Shown in pieces: positions 58,294 to 64,000 of a DNA stretch of 64,000 nucleotides. The notes below the pieces were generated by a model, which saw nothing but the letters and a program-made list of their open reading frames with translations, had not been told where the DNA came from and did no database searches. Each line of letters begins with the position of its first letter. Position 1 is the first letter of the stretch. Source of the DNA: Pacificoceanicola sp048553275 (GTDB lineage Bacteria; Pseudomonadota; Alphaproteobacteria; Rhodobacterales; Rhodobacteraceae); the NCBI RefSeq assembly GCF_048553275.1, contig NZ_JBLZMW010000006.1, forward strand, positions 140,317 through 204,316, read 5' to 3'. The position numbers and the translations under genes were made by a program.

Positions 58294-59439
58294 ATGAGCT
58301 TCAGAAAATTATCGGCAATGGCGGCGATCGTACTCGCAACGCCCGGATTTGTACAGGCTGCGCAGGGGATTGATGGCCAGCAAGTGCGCTTTGCACAGGT
58401 TGCGGCGCTGGAAGGCCCGGCTGCCGCGCTGGGCCAGGGTATGCGCCTTGGCCTACAAGCGGCTTTCGCAGAGGCAAATTCCACCGGCGGCGTATTCGGA
58501 CGCGAAATTGTACTGGAAAGCGTAGACGATGGCTACGAGCCGGACCGTTCCATCGAACACGTCAAAACGGTAATCGTTCAAGACAGCCACATCGGCCTGA
58601 TCGGCGCCGTGGGCACGCCGACGGCCTCCGCAACGCAACCAATTGCAACCGAAGCGCGGATGCCATTCATTGGTCCGTTTACCGGAGCGGGTTTCCTTCG
58701 TGACAGTGCTCTGAACAATGTGCTGAACGTCCGCGCGAGCTATTTCGCGGAGACTGAAGCCTGGATCGACTATCTCGTCGATCAGCAAGGCATGACATCA
58801 ATCGCCATCCTCTACCAGGATGACGGCTTCGGGCGTGTCGGCCTGGCGGGCGTTACCGCAGCTTTGGAAAAACGCGGCATGACGCTGTCTGCGGAAGGTA
58901 CCTATACCCGCAACACCGTGGCGGTGAAGACGGCACTCCTTGAGATTCGCAAAGCAAAGCCGGATGCGGTTGTGATGGTGGGCGCTTACAAACCGGTGGC
59001 CGAATTCATCAAACTGTCGCGCAAGCTGAAATTTGATCCGACCTTCGTGAATATCTCCTTTGTTGGTTCCAAGGCGCTGGCCGGAGAACTCGGCGAAGCG
59101 GGCGAAGGCGTCATCGTAAGCCAGGTTGTTCCGTTCCCGTGGGACGCTTCCGTCCCGGTCGTCGCGCAATACCAGGCGGCACTGGCCGCTGTCGATGCGT
59201 CGGCCGAACCCGGTTTTGTCTCGCTTGAAGGGTATCTGACCGGACGTCTCGCGATCAAGGCGATGCAGGAAGCGGGCCAGGATCTCACCCGTGAAAGCTA
59301 TCTTGAGGCTATGGCAAATCTGCAAACCGTGGATTTCGGCGGTGTGACCATGCAATTCGGCCCCGGTGACAATCAGGGCATGGATACCGTGTTCCTGACC
59401 CGGATTACAAAGGACGGCACCTTCGAGCCCGTCGAGTAA
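58294..59439 (+). CDS. Periplasmic type I binding protein (Peripla_BP_6) next to a chemoreceptor
   Basis: A 381-residue exported protein with a signal (1-22, VQA-AQG). The LivJ-like fold is shown by ALEGPAAALGQGMRLGLQAAF (in parts, about 38-59), EIVLESVDDGYEPDRSIE (about 71-88) and LIGAVGTPTA (about 100-109). It has no permease or ATPase neighbours, unlike the importer at 0.5-5.7 kb. It stands 70 bp upstream of a methyl-accepting chemotaxis protein, so it may be a sensory receptor that docks on it (inference). ATG 58294 is preferred over a TTG at 58285. Confidence 0.85.
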   Translation: MSFRKLSAMAAIVLATPGFVQAAQGIDGQQVRFAQVAALEGPAAALGQGMRLGLQAAFAEANSTGGVFGREIVLESVDDGYEPDRSIEHVKTVIVQDSHIGLIGAVGTPTASATQPIATEARMPFIGPFTGAGFLRDSALNNVLNVRASYFAETEAWIDYLVDQQGMTSIAILYQDDGFGRVGLAGVTAALEKRGMTLSAEGTYTRNTVAVKTALLEIRKAKPDAVVMVGAYKPVAEFIKLSRKLKFDPTFVNISFVGSKALAGELGEAGEGVIVSQVVPFPWDASVPVVAQYQAALAAVDASAEPGFVSLEGYLTGRLAIKAMQEAGQDLTRESYLEAMANLQTVDFGGVTMQFGPGDNQGMDTVFLTRITKDGTFEPVE

Positions 59440-59460
59440 CCCTGCATCTCGAAGCAACTG

Positions 59461-59483
59461 GCTTGCCCGCGCGACGGGCAAGC
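59461..59483 (+). terminator. Hairpin between the binding-protein and chemoreceptor genes
   Basis: GCTTGCCCG (59461-59469) and CGGGCAAGC (59475-59483) form a perfect 9-bp stem with loop CGCGA, followed by TTAAAG. Without a T-run it is a weak terminator or message stabiliser that would let more binding protein than receptor be made. Confidence 0.6.
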
Positions 59484-59509
59484 TTAAAGCACCCAGTTGA
59501 GGCCCCCTT

Positions 59510-62170
59510 ATGAGCGAGAAAAAAATGATGTCAGGACGGCGAAAATGGAGACCGTTTTCCAGTCTGAGTGCAAAGATTACGTTGATTTTGCTTTCCTTGA
59601 CTGGCGTCTCGGGTCTTGTCGGTTTCGTTGCGTATCTCGTCTTTTCCGAGGTTCACGACAACATGATCGAGCTGACCGAATCCAAGCTTCAGACACTCGA
59701 ACAGAGTAGTGCGCTTGTTCAGACAGCCGATGCCGCCAAAAACGCCATGCTGAACGTTTTGATGGCGCCGGATGCCGATGCGCTCAAGACGCGGACCGAA
59801 GATGTCAACGTGGCCTCAAGAGCCTTGACTGCTGCCGTCTCGGAGCTTCCGGAGAATATGGCGGAACTCGTTCTTGACGACGCCGAAAACGCCACGGCTA
59901 TGCTATCGACGCTGGCCGAAGCGCGCCGACGGCAATTCCTCAACGAGGCCGGCATTGCCGAGCAATTGGCGAAACTGCAGGTGCATGGTGCGAGCTTGCA
60001 GACTTCGATGATAGAATTGGCCGATGAGGCCAACTTTGACCTTGCACTTGGTGGTGAAGAAACCGTCTCGTACGTTGGTGAAACTTTGACCAATCTGGTC
60101 GAACATCAATTCGCCGCTTTGCAGGGCGTCATGCAGGCGCGATCAGAAATTAACCTGCTTTCTGGTGTTCTATTCTCGATGCAAGTGACGAATGATGCGT
60201 CAACAAGATCCATTTTGAACGATATTGCCACCGGATCCCTGGAACGTTTGAATTCCACCTACGAGAGTTTGAAATCCAATTCGTATTTGGCGGATTATAT
60301 TGGCGTCATAGAGACGGGTTTGACACAGTTCACAGAACTCGGTTCACAAAGTGCAACGCTTCGCGCCGAAACACGTCAACTAATCCTGAGCACCCGCCGG
60401 GATCTTGATGTTGGTTTGTCCGGAGCCTTGGACGACCTGAACTTCATGCTGGTTCTCGCGGCGGACGAGGCAGTTACAAACAGTCACGACTCGATCGAAA
60501 ACCTGCTGGGCAATGAAGTGGGAAGCATAATCTCGCTATTTGAAGCGAGCAACTTGATCAGTTCTTTCCAGCAGGCGGCGCTGAATGTTGTCATTGCTGG
60601 GGCGGCCGAAGAGGCCAAGGCAGCCGCTGAACCATTGAGACAGGCTGCTATAGCGCTCGCGGAATATAGCGATTTTGCCGAGGGCAGGATGGCTGAAGAT
60701 CTCCGTGGTCTCGCTGCACTGGCGGACCCGGACAGCGGCCTTCTTGCTTACAAGCTTTCGGTTCTTGAAGCGGATGCCTCGGCCTCAACAGCGATCGCGG
60801 CGACATCTGCTGCCGTCCTCCAGATCAGCAATCTCGCTTCAAGGCTCGGCTCCGAAAGCAGGGCAGAGATCGCGGAGATGGCAACCCGAATCCAGGGTAA
60901 TGTTGCAGACGCTGAGCAACGTTTGACGCAGCTTTTGTTGGTGCTTGGCGCCGTTGTTCTGGCGGCCTTCCTCATGACACGGTTTGTTGTGCAGCGTCCT
61001 TTGACCCGACTTCGTTTGGCCACGGAACGCCTTGCGCAAGGCGACCTCCAAGAAATTCGTGGCTTTGATCGATCAAGCACAGAGATTTTTAGTATTGCCG
61101 GTGCTTTGTCGGTCTTCCGCGACGGTCTCCTTGAAAAGGAAGATATGACTGCACGTCAAGAAGCTGACAGGCAAGCAAGGATGGCGGAGCAGGAGGCAGC
61201 AGTCAAAGCGATCGGAAGTGGGCTGGCACGTCTCTCCAAGGGAGACTTGAGCAAGAGTATCGACGATCAGATGACTGAAGGCTACGCAACGTTGCGTGAT
61301 GATTTCAATCGGGCGCAAGACACCTTGCGCGACGTTCTGGCCGAGTTGACACGGGCATCTGCGGGCATCCGCAGCGGTGCAACCGAGATCAGCGGTGCGT
61401 ATGAGGATCTTTCTCAACGCACTGAGAACCAGGCGGCAACTCTGGAGCAAACGGTTGCTGCGTTGGATCAGGTCACCATGAATGTAAACACGTCAGCCGA
61501 GAATGCGCGCGAAGTGGAAATCAGCTTGAACGCCTCCAAACTGGAAGCCGGACGGACTGGTGAAGAAATGCGCAAGGCTGTCGAAGCGATGCAGCGAATC
61601 AAAGGTGGTTCGGACAAAATTTCCAGTATCGTCAATGTGATCGACGACATCGCGTTCCAGACCAACCTTTTGGCTTTGAACGCCGGTGTCGAAGCCGCTC
61701 GTGCTGGTGCGGCGGGCAGTGGCTTTGCCGTCGTCGCTGCAGAGGTCCGGGGACTGGCGCACCGCTCGTCGGAATCAGCCATGGCAATCAAGAGCTTGAT
61801 CGAGGAAAGTGCAGGGGAGATCGGTCAAGGTTTCGATTTGGTCGACAAAGCGGGGACCGCGCTGACAGGAATGCTCGAGCGTTTCAACGGTGTATCGGCC
61901 ATGATGGAGGGTATTGCCCAGGCCGCGAATGAACAGTCAATCAGTTTGAAGGAAGTAAATGTCGCCTTGGCACAGTTGGACAGTGTCACGCAAAACAACG
62001 CGGCGATGGTTCAAAATTCGGCGAATGCCACAGCACTGCTTGAAGACGATGCAGGGAAACTGGCAGCTGTTGCAGCAAAGTTTACGACCGATGCCGCCGT
62101 GGATCGGAGCAGTGCTGGAGTGTGGAAACAGGATGAGGAAATGAAGAATCCGAAACGAAGCGCCGCGTGA
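59510..62170 (+). CDS. Methyl-accepting chemotaxis protein
   Basis: An 886-residue transmembrane chemoreceptor, well above the usual 540-650. TM1 is at about 22-45, a very long, mostly helical periplasmic region at about 46-474, TM2 at about 475-495, a HAMP at about 496-550 and a second HAMP-like part near 585-640. The signalling domain has the tip DIAFQTNLLALNAGVEAARA (in part, about 712-731). There is no C-terminal CheR-binding NWETF-type pentapeptide. ATG 59510 has no strong ribosome site. The upstream binding protein is a likely ligand-carrier partner. An IS element sits 30 bp after the stop. Confidence 0.93.
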   Translation: MSEKKMMSGRRKWRPFSSLSAKITLILLSLTGVSGLVGFVAYLVFSEVHDNMIELTESKLQTLEQSSALVQTADAAKNAMLNVLMAPDADALKTRTEDVNVASRALTAAVSELPENMAELVLDDAENATAMLSTLAEARRRQFLNEAGIAEQLAKLQVHGASLQTSMIELADEANFDLALGGEETVSYVGETLTNLVEHQFAALQGVMQARSEINLLSGVLFSMQVTNDASTRSILNDIATGSLERLNSTYESLKSNSYLADYIGVIETGLTQFTELGSQSATLRAETRQLILSTRRDLDVGLSGALDDLNFMLVLAADEAVTNSHDSIENLLGNEVGSIISLFEASNLISSFQQAALNVVIAGAAEEAKAAAEPLRQAAIALAEYSDFAEGRMAEDLRGLAALADPDSGLLAYKLSVLEADASASTAIAATSAAVLQISNLASRLGSESRAEIAEMATRIQGNVADAEQRLTQLLLVLGAVVLAAFLMTRFVVQRPLTRLRLATERLAQGDLQEIRGFDRSSTEIFSIAGALSVFRDGLLEKEDMTARQEADRQARMAEQEAAVKAIGSGLARLSKGDLSKSIDDQMTEGYATLRDDFNRAQDTLRDVLAELTRASAGIRSGATEISGAYEDLSQRTENQAATLEQTVAALDQVTMNVNTSAENAREVEISLNASKLEAGRTGEEMRKAVEAMQRIKGGSDKISSIVNVIDDIAFQTNLLALNAGVEAARAGAAGSGFAVVAAEVRGLAHRSSESAMAIKSLIEESAGEIGQGFDLVDKAGTALTGMLERFNGVSAMMEGIAQAANEQSISLKEVNVALAQLDSVTQNNAAMVQNSANATALLEDDAGKLAAVAAKFTTDAAVDRSSAGVWKQDEEMKNPKRSAA

Positions 62171-62191
62171 TCAGCTGAGTGTATTTCTGCG

Positions 62192-62200
62192 CGAAGAAGA
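62192..62200. repeat. Target-site duplication, left
   Basis: CGAAGAAGA directly before the IS left end; the same nine bases follow the right end at 63619-63627. Confidence 0.9.
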
Positions 62201-63618
62201 GAGCTATAGCCGAAAGTTGGTGATGTCCTGAGGGGCGGCATATCATGGAGGTGTCGAGTCGCCGTCAATTCTCAACCGAGAAAGGGATATGCAGCATGTC
62301 TGACGATACCATCACCAAGCTGCCTGATCCATCGGGATTTGGCTCTGACCCGTTCACGGCCGTCCTTCGGGCCGGCGCGCGCAAGCTGATCGAACAGGCG
62401 ATCCACGCGGAACAGGCCACGCTGATGACGGCGTTTGCCGGGGAGAAGCTCGAAAATGGCCGCGCGCGACTGGTGCGTCATGGCCACCTGCCTGAGCGTG
62501 AAGTGATGACCGGGATCGGGCCGGTTCCCGTGACGGTGCCGCGTGTCCGTAATCGCAAGCCTGGCGTCGACAAGATCACGTTCACTCCCAGCATCCTACC
62601 GCGGTATCTGCGCAAGGCAAAGTCGGTCGAGGAGCTGCTCCCATGGCTTTCCCTGAAAGGCCTGTCCACGGGTGATTTCGGCGAGGCGCTGGCGGCGCTG
62701 CTGGGGCCGAATGCCAAAGGCCTGTCGGCCACGACGATCACGCGGTTGAAAGCGGACTGGTGGTCTGAATACGAGGCTTGGGAAAAGCGCGACTTCGGTG
62801 CCCGTCGGTTTCTCAACATCTGGCCGATGGCGTCTACTTCAAGCCTCGGATGGCCGAGGAAAAACGATGCGTTCTGGTGATCGTCAGAGCAGACGAATAC
62901 GGTCGCAAGGAGCTTCTGGCCATGACCGACGGGTTCCGTGAAAGCACCCAGAGTTGGCGGGAGGTTCTGCTCGATCTCAAGCGTCGCGGCTTGAAGCAGG
63001 ATCCGAAACTGGCTATCGACGACGGCGCCCTCGGATTCTGGACAGCCCTCCGCGAGGTGTTCCCAACGACGCGCGAACAGCGGTGCAGGCTCCACAAGAC
63101 CATGAACGTGCTGAACGCGATGCCGAAATCCGTTCAGGCCAAGGCAAAGGCGCACCTGCACGACATCCACTGCCCTGCAGTGCATTGCGCAGCAATGTCA
63201 CGAGAGGGTGGCAGGCCGGCACAAAAGCCGAAGCCAACGTCGCCTTCGAGTTCTTCGTCGAGGCCTACGGCGTGAAATGGGACAAGGCGTTCGCCAAACT
63301 GGTCAAAGACCGGGACGCGCTCCTGAGCGTCTACGACTACCCCGCGGAACATTGGAAACACGTTCGCACGTCCAACCCGATCGAGAGCACATTTGCCACC
63401 GTCAGACATCGAACGGAGCGCACTAAGGGCTGCCTGAGCCGCAAGACCGGCCTCGCCATGGCGTTCAGGCTCAGGATCTCCGCCCAGGCAAAATGGCGTA
63501 AGTTCGATGGCCGCAACCGCCTGCCCGAGGTCATCAGCGGGGTTGAGTTCCGCGACGGTGTCCGCCAACTTCAAGCTGCCGCCTGATCAGCCGTGTCACC
63601 AACTTTTGCGCATATCTC
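62201..63618 (+). mobile_element. IS256-family insertion sequence (1418 bp), inactive
   Basis: The ends are imperfect inverted repeats: 62201-62223 and the reverse complement of 63596-63618 match in 18 of 23 positions, sharing AAAGTTGGTGA. A 9-bp duplication CGAAGAAGA flanks the element, within the 8-9 bp usual for IS256. It inserted just behind the chemoreceptor gene. The single transposase gene inside is broken in two places, so the copy cannot move itself. Confidence 0.93.
62296..63586 (+). pseudogene. IS256-family transposase, two frameshifts
   Basis: A mutator-type DDE transposase in three frames. The N-terminal part (62296 to about 62823) is normal up to ARRFLNIW. One base, a G after 62823, is missing; restoring it gives WADGVYFKPRM and continues through VIVRADEYGRKEL and IDDGALGFW to LHDI at 63167. 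A 41-bp insertion (63168-63208) then shifts the frame again. The C-terminal part resumes at WQAGTKAEANVAFEFF (63209) and ends at 63586, with the C-terminal Glu region (NPIESTFATVRHRT) intact. The three conserved acidic regions are otherwise recognisable. Confidence 0.92.
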
Positions 63619-63627
63619 CGAAGAAGA
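63619..63627. repeat. Target-site duplication, right
   Basis: CGAAGAAGA, matching 62192-62200 on the other side of the IS256 element. Confidence 0.9.
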
Positions 63628-63882
63628 TTGAAGTACCCGATGGGTTTGGGCTCCGCCTCAAAATCCGACACTGGCGTCAGCTGCGATTTTTGTTCTGCTG
63701 ATCTTCAGCACCAACGAGATCTGGCCTACTGATGACGTCAGTGTGCACAACGATGCTCAGCGCAGAGAGTTGGCCATGAGAGTGGTCGTGATGAGGTGCA
63801 GCAGAATTGCGCTCTTTTTTCGAGGCAGTCAGATTGGCGGCTTGGTATTCCTCCCGTTTTCAACGGGACGTGGTCGTAGAAC

Positions 63883-64000
63883 TTACGCAGCCATTTTCAG
63901 TTTCATTGCGGGCGTGATGCCGCCGATGCCCATGTTCGGGCGGTCGGTGTTGCAAGTCCAGAGCCACTGGGTGGCAAAGTGCTGGGCCTCCTCGATGCTG
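63883..64000 (-). CDS. IS3-type transposase, C-terminal end (cut by the window edge)
   Basis: The minus strand from 64000 to a TAA at 63885-63883 gives 38 residues ending with TDRPNMGIGGITPAMKLKMA and a last Ala. This is the C-terminus of an IS3-family (OrfB) integrase-type transposase. The rest of the gene lies beyond the window, so whether it is intact is unknown. The 63628-63882 stretch between the two elements has no gene; a CCCGTT/AACGGG hairpin is at 63853-63867, near where the end of the IS3 element should be. Confidence 0.8.
   Translation of the reverse strand, partial: SIEEAQHFATQWLWTCNTDRPNMGIGGITPAMKLKMAA

Noticed and set aside
62296..63586. Programmed frameshifting in the IS transposase
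   Set aside because: IS256 elements use a single frame; there is no slippery heptamer at 62823, and the second break is a 41-bp insertion.

Overview
The window is high-GC, densely coded alphaproteobacterial chromosome, most like the Rhodobacterales (Roseobacter group). The signs are UPF0262, DUF4170 and the alphaproteobacterial 41-residue L36, a plant/alphaproteobacterial type glutamate-cysteine ligase, a VPLPA-CTERM surface protein, and gene clusters such as waaA-lpxK-cysQ-pmbA and rsmE-membrane protein-gshA. This assignment is inference from gene content; no rRNA is present. About 65 genes are read, plus one tRNA-Val(GAC), two insertion sequences (one decayed, one cut by the window edge) and several families of small intergenic hairpins.

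Layout. 1-8.3 kb: a liv-type ABC importer (permeases, two tiny unknown proteins, binding protein, ATPase) followed by a cupin, an unusual two-repeat protein and a PaaK-like adenylate-forming enzyme. This looks like uptake plus CoA activation of an organic acid. 8.3-11.6 kb: a caspase-fold/peptidoglycan-binding protein, rpmJ, tRNA-Val and an N-formylglutamate amidohydrolase. 11.6-24 kb: envelope and core genes: lpxK, waaA, DUF4170, cysQ, pmbA, a NAGPA-type glycosidase, rbfA, dapB, dapA, slt, an EamA transporter and split mnmD/mnmC. 24-36 kb: uvrC, an SDR, a Ca/Na exchanger, an S49 peptidase, a MaoC hydratase, a HAD phosphatase, UPF0262 with a low-Mr phosphatase, NTF2-like and GNAT proteins, an OmpA protein with a coiled-coil partner, and ubiA. 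36-46.9 kb: rsmE, gshA, DUF805, ggt, an anti-sigma/STAS pair, thiolase, fRMsr, LysE, GFA, a homocysteine methyltransferase-like protein and an RluA-type synthase. 47-58 kb: aldehyde dehydrogenase, 1-Cys peroxiredoxin, VPLPA-CTERM protein, an AstE/AspA-like deacylase, xth, rpsO, an RTX protein, DUF5665, DUF1643, a threonine dehydratase-like enzyme, Trm112, a Lon-N protein and CnoX. 58.2-62.2 kb: a periplasmic binding protein paired with a very large chemoreceptor. 62.2-64 kb: an IS256-family element with intact ends and a 9-bp target duplication but a broken transposase, then the tail of an IS3-type transposase.

Most striking: the 472-bp gap upstream of ggt holds two 74-bp copies of one element. 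Each contains a 14-bp stem closing an identical 18-nt C-rich loop. The stem substitutions keep pairing only when read on the minus strand, as expected for a pair of small RNAs or leader elements. Other leads are the orphan binding-protein/chemoreceptor pair, the tandem-repeat protein beside the PaaK-like enzyme, REP-like hairpins flanking livM with a compensatory change in a distant copy, and a perfect DnaA box over the -35 of a likely uvrC promoter.
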